Positions 50,929-60,179 of a stretch of DNA of 64,000 nucleotides are shown here, piece after piece (within the stretch, counting starts at the first letter, position 1; every line of letters starts with the position of its first letter). The stretch comes from Parietaria judaica (Eukaryota > Streptophyta > Magnoliopsida > Rosales > Urticaceae): contig OX940872.1 of assembly GCA_954871525.1 (NCBI GenBank), forward strand, positions 7,277,180 through 7,341,179, given 5' to 3'. Position numbers and translations under genes: made by a program. The notes beneath the pieces are model-generated. The model was not told the DNA's origin and did no database searches. It worked only from the letters and a program-made list of their open reading frames with translations.

Positions 50929-53900
50929 ATGGCATTTAGGGAATGGATGACGAAAAATAGAATGAGCGATGATTACCGACATGGTGTTCAAGAATTTATG
51001 GATTTTGTGCGTTTAAACTTTGAAGAATGAGATTTGATTAGGTGTCCTTGTCTTTTGTGTGGAAATTTAGTTTCAAAATCTATGAAAGTAGTCAAATCGC
51101 ATTTGTTAGCTATTGGTATTATGAGTTCCTATGATCATTGGTACTTTCATGGAGAAAAGATACGTGGTAAGATAGTCAATGATTTAGTTGAAGAAGAAGA
51201 ATGCAAAGACGAAGCCGATGACATTGGTGGTTTGATGGATGATATCGACTATAATTTTGTGGGAAGACCGCAATTATTAGAGTCGATGGTGGGGGCTTTC
51301 GAAGCGCCTTTGTATGATGGGAGTAACACAACGAAAATAGGGTTTTTGGTATCACTATTCCATTTAAAGGCGGCAAGAAGTTGGACAAATTCTAGCTTCA
51401 CGCAATTGTTGGAACTCCTTCGTGAAACGTTGCCGGCCGGTAATAAAGTTCCGACAGGAATATATGCGGCAAAAAAGACACTGGGCTTGTTAGGTTTAAA
51501 GTTTGAAAAGTTTCATGCATGTCCAAAAGATTGCGTACTGTATAGGAACGAGCATACAGAATTAAGTGAATTTCCACTGTGCAATGGGTCAAGGTGGAAG
51601 ACAGGAAAGGAGCCACATGACGGTATCAAAGGGGTTACGCAAAAAGTATTATGGTACATTCCCCCATTCACCCGCCTCAAACGCATGTTTAACAATATTA
51701 ATCACGCGGAGAACATGGTTTGGCACTCAAAAAATCAGAGTAATGATGGCATTTTAAGACACCCTTGTGATGCTTCACAGTGGAAAAGTTTTGATACTCG
51801 GTATCCGGAATTCAGCTCAGAACCCAAGAATTTGCGTCTCGGTTTGGCAACAGACGGGATGAATCCTTTTGGTAACATGAGTAGTCGCTATAGTGTTTGG
51901 CCGGTAATACTTTGCAACTACAATCTCCCTCCGAAGTTGTGTATGAAGCGGAAGTTCTTGATGTTGACTCTTTTAATTTCGGGACCGAGCCAACCAGAAA
52001 ATGACATCGACGTCTACTTGGCACCTTTGGTCGATGATCTAAAGATGACGTGGAACGAAGGAATTGAGATCAACGATGCTTACCGACGCGAAGTGTTCAA
52101 GTTGAAAGCAATGTTAATGTGGACAATCAATGACTTACCGGCGTACGGAAACTTGTCTGGTTACTCGGTGAAATGTTCTATTGGTTGTCCAGTCTGCATC
52201 AAAAATACATCTTCAGTCCGGTTGAAACATGGGAAGAAAATAGTTTTTCTCGACCATAGGAGATTTTTACCGAGAGATCACCCGTACAGAAAGAAAGAAA
52301 AAAAGTTTAATGGACAACAAGAACATCGACCTCCTCCAAAAATTTTGAACGGTGAAGATGTCTATAAACTGATTTGTGAAGAGACTTATGAAGTGCTTGG
52401 AAAAATAACGTCGAGTGGTAAGAGGAAGCAAAAGAAATTTGAAGATAGACCGTTCAAAAAAGTATCAATCTTCTACGAGCTCCCGTATTGGAAGACGCAT
52501 TACGTTTGACATTTTTTGGACGTTATGCAAATCGAAAAAAATGTATGTGAAGCGATTGTTGGTACATTGCTTGACGATCCAAATAAAACAAAAGACGGGA
52601 AAAATGCTCGACAAGATCACGTTGAATTGGGTATAAGACCGGATTTGCATCCTAAAATGGCTGGAAAGAAGACATTACTACCACCGGCTGTCCACACTTT
52701 ATCGAGAGCAGAGCGAAGGAAGCTTTGTGGATGGCTTGCGGCGATAAAAGTTCCCGAAGGTCATTCTTCGAACTACAAGAGGTTTGTATCTATGAAAGAT
52801 TTGAGACTTATCGGAATGAAGACTCACGATTGTCATATGTTGCTTCAACAAATACTGCCTCTTCTATTGCGAGGGTTTTTGCCAAAGGAAGGTCGATTCG
52901 CAATTTCAAAGTTATGTGAATTTTTCAACAAAATTTGCTCCAAAACTATTAAGGTTGAAGGTCTTGGCGAGTTGCAAGCGGACTTGGTAAAAACCCTATG
53001 TATGCTCGAGATGTTCTTTCCACCCTCATTTTTTGACATCATGATTCACTTAACCGTTCACCTAGTACGGGAAGTGAAGTTATGTGGACCTATATTTCTA
53101 CGGTGGATGTATCCAATTGAACGGTATATGAAAGTCTTGAAAGGATACGTGAAGAATTACAATCGACCAGAAGGGAGCATTGTCGAATGATATATGGCAG
53201 AAGAGTCGGTTGAATTTTGTGTAGAGTATTTCCCGAGAACTCGGCCAATTGGTGTTCCCAAATTAGCCAAAGCGGAATCCAAAGGCTTATCTGCAGGTAA
53301 TTATTATAATTTTTTTATAAATAAATACGATGTTAATATTTAGATTACGTGTTGAATATAATATTTATTTTGATGTTTTTATGCACAGCAAATCCTTCAA
53401 CTGTCAACCGAAAAGAATGGGAGCAAGCCGTTCTCCATGTGTTGCACAATTTAGACGTCGTGGAACCCTTTATCGATATGCATATGAATGAGTTAAGGTC
53501 TACTTATCCGAAAAAGTCAAAAAACGAAAAATGGCTAAAAGAAGAGCATAACCGCACGTTTGCAAAGTGGATCGATGAATATTGTTATGCAAGAAGAAAG
53601 AATTTAGATGAGACATTATTGAAGATCTCTAGTGGGCCTTCACAAGTAGTTACCAGGTACACGTCATGGTACGTTAACGGGTACACGTTTTACACAAGGG
53701 AAAGGGACGAAAAACACCCCGTACAAAATATTGGTGTTACATTCTTTGCGGAAGGAGTCCATGTTGCGTCGGCCAAGGATAAAAATCCAAAAAAATCTTT
53801 TATGAGCTATTTTGGCTATGTAGAAGATATTTGGGAGCTAGATTATTGTGGTTTGCGAGTTGGATTGTTTAAGTGCAAATGGGCGGACAACAACCACTTC

Positions 53901-54218
53901 AATGTTGCCAATGATGGAGTTACGGTTGTTGACTTCAGACGGATGAGTTATGCCAATGATTCATTCATGTTGGCATCCCAAGCATCTCAAGTGTTTTATG
54001 TCTCGGACCCGGTCGATCAAGAATTATCTCTCGTCGTGCATGTTAATGCGAGAAATGTAGAAGAATCGAATGAAGAAGTTGAAGACATCACTACCATCGC
54101 ACCATTCTCCATCGGGCTACAATCGTTTGAAGATGTTGATGATGATGATGATGTTTCGTTTTTTCTACGTCGAGATATCCCGGCATTGGAAATTGATTTA
54201 ATAATAATTTTATTGTAA
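50929..54218 (+). pseudogene. Tnp2 (TNPD-type) CACTA transposase with three in-frame TGA codons
   Basis: Exon 1 is 50929-53296 and exon 2 is 53389-54218, with a phase-1 GT..AG intron; the full frame is 1065 codons. The start at 50929 gives MAFREWM, matching the usual start of the transposase-associated domain, which continues through VQEFMDF to RCPCLLCGN. The Tnp2 domain follows, with WHS, DGILRHPCDASQW, GLATDGMNPFG (candidate catalytic D309), DIDVYLAPLV (D359/D361) and a CPVC knuckle. Next come DVMQIEKN and the DUF4218 region (LRWMYPIERYMKVLKG, NRPEGSIVE), then DUF4216 (WELDYCGL, FRRMSYANDSFMLASQA, VFYVSDP). TGA codons at 51028 (codon 34), 52507 (527) and 53188 (754) interrupt an otherwise open, well-kept frame. 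The last two replace a residue that is normally Arg. The protein would cut and join element ends in the nucleus, but this copy cannot make it full length. Confidence 0.9.
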
Positions 54219-54404
54219 TAATGTTATATTTTGATCTTGTTTTTCATGTATGAACAATTAGTTATCATGTTTATTTAATTGGAAATTGATTGAACAATTA
54301 TTTTTCAATTAGTTATCTTTAAAATTTTACTATTTGAAAATTGATTGAACAATTTTTTTTATAAATAAGTTTGTTAAATAAATGTAAATTTGGTTCATTT
54401 TGTA
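54219..54404. other. AT-rich 3' region of the transposase gene
   Basis: Contains repeated tgaacaattagttatc-type blocks (54251, 54289 and nearby), like those behind the Transposase_32-like gene. It probably includes the 3' untranslated region and poly(A) signals. Nothing coding is seen. Confidence 0.55.
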
Positions 54405-55410
54405 CTTAATACCGCGGCCTTTTCGATTGAAGCCGCGGCGCGTTTCATACGAGAAACAATTGCCGTAGCATTTCCCAAATAGGTTGCGGCGAGTTGCATA
54501 AGGCAGAGGGTATTTACGTAAATTCAGAAGAACACCACAGCTTATACATACCGACGCCCTGGCATTTGTAAATAAAGCCTCGGCGTATTTCGTTCCTGCC
54601 GCGGCATATATCGCATCAAAATTATACAGAGAGCATGCGTTTTCTGCAGGCAAAGAAATGCCACGGCGTACAGAGAATATGCCTTGGCATGCAAGAAAGG
54701 CCGAGGCGTAGTACAATCATGCCGCGGCATTCTTAGACAAAACCTAAAAACCAAATTTTTACGCGTGCGTTAAATCAGGTTATGCCGCGGTAATGTCTAA
54801 CATGCCGCGGCTTTTGTAGACGAGCCTCGGCTCCAATATTTTTGTGCCGCGGCGTATTTACATACCAAAATATCAAAGAGTCTGTGTTAAGTTAAATCTT
54901 AACGTACCGCGGCCTTGTGAACACCGTGCCACGGCGCGTTTCATACAGGATTCACAATGCTGCGGCGTTTCAAGACAAGCCGTGGCGAGTTTCATATTTA
55001 ACATGGGTAAATAGGTAAATTCAACTTGATGTCGCGGCTTTATTATATCTACACCTTGGCATGAGTACATAAAGCCTCGGCGCGCGTATATTGTGCCGCG
55101 GCATAAAGTGCGTACAAATTATACAAAGAGCATGCTTTCTGGAGGCCAAATCTTGCCGCGGCATACCAAAATAGGCCGTGGCATGACCACAAGGACGAGG
55201 TGTATGCCGCGGTATAGTATGTAACTGCCGCGGCGTACCTTTACGAGCCCCGGCTCATTTATTTCATGCCGTGGCGTATTTACATCCCAAAATTATACAG
55301 AGTCAGTGTTATTTCGAATCTCAACGTGCCCGGCTTATATAAACCACACCCTGGCGTGTATTTTTCCACGTTGGACTATGCCACGGCAGTTTAAAGGTTA
55401 TGCCGCGGCA
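54405..55410. repeat. Intergenic repeat cluster between transposase and Ulp1 gene
   Basis: Dense gccgcggc, gccacggc, gcctcggc and gccgtggc sites, in both plain and variant forms, spaced by roughly 20-35 bp. Larger units can be seen: attatacagagagcatgc at 54621 and its variant at 55118 are about 500 bp apart, and weaker versions lie between and after them (about 54870, 55291). So units of about 240-250 bp occur here, similar in size to the 239-bp repeat at 44.9-45.6 kb. Open frames on either strand are low-complexity (Met-Pro-Arg, Ala-rich) products of the motif. Confidence 0.8.
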
Positions 55411-55974
55411 TGTATCGGGATTTTCAGACAACGATTGCGTTTTTCCGTTGTCCAAAGCCGTTTTTGAATTTTTTATTCGATTTTAACCTGATTTTCCTCC
55501 ATTTCAGCCCTATTCCTTCCCTCTTTTTCTTTAAATCTCCTCTCTTCTCTCTTCTCTCTTCTCTCTTCTCTCTTCTTCCTCTCTCTCTTCACGCCGTCGC
55601 CGTGCTCCGCCGTGCCCTGCCGTTATCCGCCGTGCTCCACCATTCTCCGCCGCCGACGTATCCTTGCCATGCCCTTACTCCGTTGAAGTGTGCTTCATCT
55701 TGTTTCTTCAACAAGCTAAGTCCTACCCCGTTCCCTAACTCCGAGTTATTGATTCTAACAAGGTTAGAATCCTATCCGAATTCAATATTACATATGTATT
55801 GCATTTTGTTAATGTTTGCCATGAAATGTTTTTATGCTTTTGTTGTCTTTCATGTTTGCCATGAAATGTTGTTTTATGCTTTTGGTGTCTTGAATGTTTG
55901 CAATGAAATGTATTTGTTGTCTTGAGTTATTTGATGTTTATGAATTTTTGGAAACGAGTCAAATATATATTTAG
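55411..55974 (+). promoter_or_regulatory. 5' leader of the Ulp1 gene with CT microsatellite and leader intron
   Basis: A (tctctt)n tract spans about 55537-55590, followed by a ccgtcgccgtgctccgccg leader like that of the Transposase_32-like gene. A donor, aag/gttaga, lies at 55763 and an acceptor, atttag, ends at 55974, eight bases before the ATG. Within this predicted intron a 40-42-bp unit starting atgtttgccatgaaatg repeats three times, at 55812, 55852 and 55894. Confidence 0.55.
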
Positions 55975-55981
55975 GAAAGTT

Positions 55982-58900
55982 ATGTCGGAGCGAGAAGTAA
56001 CTAGGCCATCAATCGATCGAGAAGAAACGTCATCATCCGATGAAGAAGAAACTACGCCCGGTTAGTAGTATTGTTATTTTGTTTAAGGTATTATATTTCA
56101 TTGAATCTATCTAGTATATAAAATTTATAATTTATTACTTTATTTGTTTCTAGTTCTTAACCAAAATAATGAAGTAGCAAAATGTAGAAGAAAACTTAGA
56201 GGAGAAGGAAAAAGAAAAGTGAACCTCATGAAAAGTATCACTATCTTAAAGCATAAGGGGGAAAAAATACTTGTGAGATTTGATGAGAAAAAACAACCGG
56301 ATGGAAGAGATGGTGATCTTTTAGCTAGTTGGATTGGTGTTCTTGCTCGGGAATTTATTCCAATTACTATATCCGATTGGAGATTGAAGAGTTTAAAAAA
56401 GGTGAAACATAGGATATGGGATGAAATCCAACAAGCATTTGTTATTCCGAACGAGTACAAGAGAGATCCGAATTATCTCTCTACCCTATTCAAGAGAGAT
56501 CCGGTATGATCTCTCTACCCTATTCAAGAGAGATCCGAATGATAAAAGAATCTTCAAGCGACCGAATATTGTTAAGAAGTATTACACGAGCATCACGGAC
56601 GAACATTGGGAGGAGTTTGTTAATATTAGATTAAGCGATGAGTTCAAAGAAGTCTCGAATCAAAACAAAGCTAATAGGGCTCTCGTTGAGTACTCCTCTA
56701 GATCGGGTCGAAACGGATATCGGAAGCTCGATCAAATGCTAGTAAGGGTTTTAATTTTATATTTTAAATTTAATCTATTGTCTATAATTGAATAACATTT
56801 TCCTTTGTTTCGTAGTTTGAAAAAAACGGCGTATGGGCGACAAAGCCGGAACTTTGGATCGAAATGAGGAATAATGAGGATGGTTCATTAAAGGATCCAA
56901 ATCTAGAGCCTATTGTGAATAAAATAGTAAGTACAATGAGTTTATTTGTATATTATTGACTTAAATATTTGTAATAATTCATTTTGTTATTAGGTGGAAT
57001 GCACCACTCAAGTTGTGGACGACGATGAGGAAGAAGATATTTTGACAAGAGCTTTGGGGAAGAAAGAACTCCCGGACGAGTTTGGGGACAATCCAAATAC
57101 GTCTCAAAGAGAGCATTTTACAAACAAGCCAAAGACTCAACGAATCCCCTCGTTCAAAGTCTCCTAGCCGAAATAAAGATATGAAAGTCAAGTCGGAAGC
57201 GAGAGATGCGGCTTTCGAGGAATGGAAGGCTAAAGTGGAACAAATGATCCAAGGATCATCTTCAAGAAATATTCAAGGTAGTAATGAACCACTCGATGCG
57301 CATAGTCCGGTAAGTCAACCTCTTGCTCCTTTAGCACCGATTGAATTGAATTTTGATGATGATCGTACTCCCGCAACAAAGGCTAAGGGAGAAGATTTTA
57401 TTTCGAAAGGACCGAGTCTAGGGAGTAACGAGCCTTGTGATGTGCAAAGTCCGGGGAGGCCACCATTTACTCCCGTAGCGCCAGTTAATGTGCAACTTGA
57501 TGAAGGTCAAATTCCCGCGAAAAAGCCTAAGCGTAAAGGGTTCCTTTAGAAAAGGCCGAATAGAGAGAATATCAAATCTTTTAATGTGCAAAGTTGCGCT
57601 AGTCAATCGATTGCTCCTTCACCGGAGCTTGCGAACGTTCAAATTCAAGCTAAAAAGGCAAAGAGCTCGCCTTTGGTTTCAAAAGGACCTATTCTAGGTA
57701 TTGGCGGAATTTCCGCGGTTGATCCGGCGTCGTCTATTCCAAATACGCCCATTTCATTTAATGAAGGTGTTTATTGTCTCCTTTTTGCGGAGGGAATCGT
57801 TGAGCACGTCGCAACCGGGAAGGTGTTCCTAAAAAATGAAGAGGTTGGCGAGAAAATTCACAACATACCATTGGATAGAGATCATCGTCGGGTGTTAGTA
57901 GAAGTGTCGATGTCTAAAGACCCTATTCCTCTCCCGGTATCGGTTCAATGGATCGAAACCATTGATGACGCGGTGGGGACCTTTGTGCCTTGGCCAATGT
58001 CCCTTATTGAAGAATTAAACTCCAAAGGTAATCAAGCTCCCAAACGTAAGCCCAAAAATATAGCCAAAAGTTCGTATTACAATGAAATGGCACAAAAGAT
58101 TAACTTGAACCATGTTAATCCCCGATTGAGAGCGTTAGCGTCTTATGCAAACGACTATATGCTTGCAAAGGGAAAGAAAATAGCAGTTGAGCTTGATAAG
58201 AGTTTGTGTGATTTCGCTCCGTTGTTGAATTTTGATGATACACGTGAATTTCTCCTCTCTCAAGACTCGACCGTACTATGGATAATGATTTGTCAAAGGT
58301 ATGTTTCCATTTTCATTTGAGATTTCATAATTATTAAATATATAAATTACTGATTCATTTGTTATACATTAATTATTGTTATTTTTATTTGTAGTTATTT
58401 GCAAGAAAATCACATTCGCAATCCGGACATTTACGGTTTTCTTCCGCCATATGAAGACATCGGGTCCAACACAAAAGTAGGAGATGCTAAGAAAAATGCA
58501 TTAAAAGTTGATGTTGATCGATACTACAAACTTATACAAAATTGCAAGAATGGCAAAAGATGGTTAATGCCTTACAATAGTCGTCACCATTGGATTCTTC
58601 TTGTTTTTAACCCTTGGAAGGCTACCGTAGCGAAGTTTGATTCTCTCCCCAATTCAAGCGGTTTAAATAGCCACTTAGAGCAATTTTTCCAAAAGTAAGT
58701 ATTTTAAAACATAATCATTTTTATGTTTAAGTTATTTGAATTCTTTACTTTTTTTTTGTAGTATTGAAGACATATTCAAGGTTAATCACGACACCGGCCT
58801 CATGACACCCTCGTCGATAAAAATGATGAATTCAAAAGGATGTCCGAAACAACCGGGAAATCATGAATGCGGATATTACGTCATGAAGTTCATGCACGAC

Positions 58901-59029
58901 GTTGTGAGAAATGGTATGAATTTCGTCGATAGCAAACTTAATTATAGTGTAAACGAGATAGATGGATTGAATGTAGATTTAGGTATGTATGTGCTATCAA
59001 AGTTTGCTAACTATGACGATGAAGATTAG
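55982..59029 (+). pseudogene. Transposase_24 / DUF8039-like / Ulp1 protease gene, middle part broken
   Basis: Six predicted exons with matching phases: 55982-56060, 56154-56741, 56816-56926, 56994-58298, 58395-58694 and 58762-59029. Start MSEREV with an acidic DEEE run. Exons 2-3 hold the plant Ptta/En/Spm region (Transposase_24: LASWIGVLAREFIPITISDWR, ITDEHWEEFV, LWIEMR). Exon 4 has a DUF8039-like region (VATGKV, AVGTFVPWP). The end is a Ulp1 C48 protease domain with its catalytic set: His in SRHHWILLV, Asp in KFDSLP, Gln in CPKQP, Cys in NHECGYYVM. Ulp1 enzymes cut SUMO or similar tags from proteins; plant CACTA elements often carry one. Breaks: a 67-nt insertion at 56462-56528, frame changes at about 57100-57180, and TAG at 57547. 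The protease part alone remains open. Confidence 0.85.
56462..56528 (+). repeat. 67-nt tandem insertion that breaks exon 2 of the Ulp1 gene
   Basis: Two units of 33 and 34 nt (56462-56494, 56495-56528) each start agagatccg and end tctctctaccctattcaag. The next agagatccg, at 56529, resumes the gene. Without the 67 nt, exons 1 and 2 total exactly 600 nt and the frame runs on to the exon 2 donor. With it, the frame stops at TGA 56507-56509. The unit also has short inverted arms (atctctct and agagagat). Confidence 0.9.
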
Positions 59030-59335
59030 AACATATTTTGGATTTGTTTGTTTATATTTGAACGGTGAATTTTGTATGGTGGATTATATGTTTTGTATGT
59101 ATCGATCGTATAATCTTTAACCGATGATATTTTAATGTATTAATATTAATGTATTAATTAAAAATTTAATTTATATTTTATTTAATAAAATATTAATTAT
59201 TAATTACAGGTTCTATCGGTATTAGAAAGAGGATAAAACGTTACCGGGCGATTTTTTGAAAAATCGCCCGATTTTTTTTTTTTTAGTCTCTTTTTCAACA
59301 ACGCTTAAAAACCGTCGCCCAAAACAAATACAACC
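59030..59335. other. 3' region of the Ulp1 gene with a perfect 26-bp hairpin
   Basis: AT-rich DNA that probably holds the transcript end. At 59245-59270, the 12-bp arms CGGGCGATTTTT and AAAAATCGCCCG flank only two bases, and a long T-run follows directly. It looks like a bacterial terminator, but it lies in plant transposon DNA and is better seen as a foldback at the edge of the right subterminal region. Confidence 0.7.
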
Positions 59336-60048
59336 CTTCGGAAGGCAGTTTACGCCGCGGCTTCAAAAAACACGCCGCGGCGGAACAATACTACGTACAA
59401 TGGTAAATTCCGTCGTTCGTAATAGTTTTACGCCGCAGCTTTTTGGAAACAATGTCGCGGCCTACCTCAAATAATGCCGCGGCATGTTTCTTCAAGCCGA
59501 GGCTTAATTTTAAAATATCAAAAAAACCCGCGGCGTGGTTTGATCATGCCGTGGCGTTTGAAAGTGTCGAAATGTCTAAAATAAGCCTCGGCTTGTTAAA
59601 TACATGCCGCGGCGTTGGCTAAACTAAGCCTCGGCGTGTTTGCCTTGATTATTCGTTTCCAGCCGCGGCATTTTAGCTTTCGAACAACGGATAATTTCGT
59701 TGTTCATTCATTTCTAGCCGCGGCTAGTTAAAATAACGCCGCGGCGTTTCTGACTTTTGATTCGACTATAGCCGCGGCCTGATTTATATTATGCCGCGGC
59801 GTTTTGCTTTTGAACCACGGAAAACTCCGTTGTTCGTTCATTTCTAGCCGCGGCTTGTAAACATAACACCACGGCGTGGTTGGCTTTTAATTCGATTATA
59901 GCCGCGGCCTTTTATTTTGTGCAGCGGCTTTTGATTTCGAACCACAGATAATTCCGTTGTTCATTCGATTAGAGCCGCGGCGTGTTTTATTACACGCCGC
60001 GGCGTTATCGCGTTCGAACCAAGGAAATTTCCGTTGTAGGAAGATTTT
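59336..60048. repeat. Right subterminal repeat region with ~130-bp units
   Basis: Dense gccgcggc motifs, and about three tandem units of 127-130 bp between 59640 and 60010. Each unit carries a small hairpin: gaacaacgg with cgttgttc (59682-59705), gaaccacgg with ccgttgttc (59812-59835), and gaaccacag with ccgttgttc (59939-59962). The left end has 133-bp units built from the same cgttgttc and gccgcggc parts, so the two subterminal regions correspond. No gene is present. Confidence 0.85.
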
Positions 60049-60160
60049 CTCAACCATGGAAAAAATCCGTGGTTGGAACTTACTACCATGCAGGATTCTA
60101 CCATGGTTAAGAACCATGGTTGAAATTTTTCAACCATGGTTTTTAACCATAGTTGAAACC
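60049..60160. repeat. Right subterminal CCATGG hairpins
   Basis: Three inverted repeats in a row share the arms of the left-end hairpins: caaccatgga with tccgtggttg (60051-60075), taccatggtt with aaccatggttg (about 60099-60122), and caaccatggtt with aaccatagttg (60131-60155). They mirror the left end at 41165-41245 and are likely binding or folding sites at the element's end. Confidence 0.82.
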
Positions 60161-60163
60161 CGG

Positions 60164-60176
60164 ATTTGAAGTAGTG
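60164..60176 (-). repeat. Right terminal inverted repeat
   Basis: Reads ATTTGAAGTAGTG on the plus strand, the inverted complement of the left end at 11 of 13 positions. Confidence 0.93.
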
Positions 60177-60179
60177 ATT
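60177..60179. repeat. Target site duplication, right copy (ATT)
   Basis: ATT follows the terminal TAGTG and leads straight into acaggcgttctcatgc, the continuation of the interrupted monomer. Confidence 0.93.

Larger units (their letters stand above)
41138..60176 (+). mobile_element. CACTA (En/Spm, CMC) DNA transposon, 19,039 bp
   Basis: The element begins CACTA and ends TAGTG, has 13-bp terminal inverted repeats matching at 11 of 13 positions, and is flanked by a 3-bp direct duplication ATT, all diagnostic of CACTA transposons. It encodes a Tnp2 transposase with the DUF4218 and DUF4216 regions expected of the superfamily, plus Transposase_24/Ulp1 and Transposase_32-like genes, which are typical passengers of large plant CACTA elements. 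Three minus-strand BED-type zinc-finger genes are less usual. At 19 kb it is large, partly from intergenic repeat clusters. The transposase has three in-frame TGA codons, so this copy would need help from elsewhere to move. Confidence 0.97.

Noticed and set aside
51028..53190. TGA recoding or stop readthrough in the transposase.
   Set aside because: There is no selenocysteine element or known plant recoding signal, and three separate stops are better explained by decay.
54330..55070. Minus-strand frames between the transposase and Ulp1 genes.
   Set aside because: Again read from palindromic repeats (Met-Pro-Arg, Ala-Ala), with no domain.
56504..56528. 25-nt gt...ag stretch in the 67-nt insertion as a mini-intron.
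   Set aside because: Far below the minimum size for a plant intron, and the unit repeats as a simple duplication.
59245..59270. Bacterial rho-independent terminator.
   Set aside because: The shape fits, but the DNA is nuclear plant transposon with introns, so a bacterial terminator reading is not supported.
41138..60176. LTR retrotransposon or Helitron.
   Set aside because: No long terminal repeats, primer site, gag/pol, Rep or helicase. The ends and transposase are clearly CACTA.
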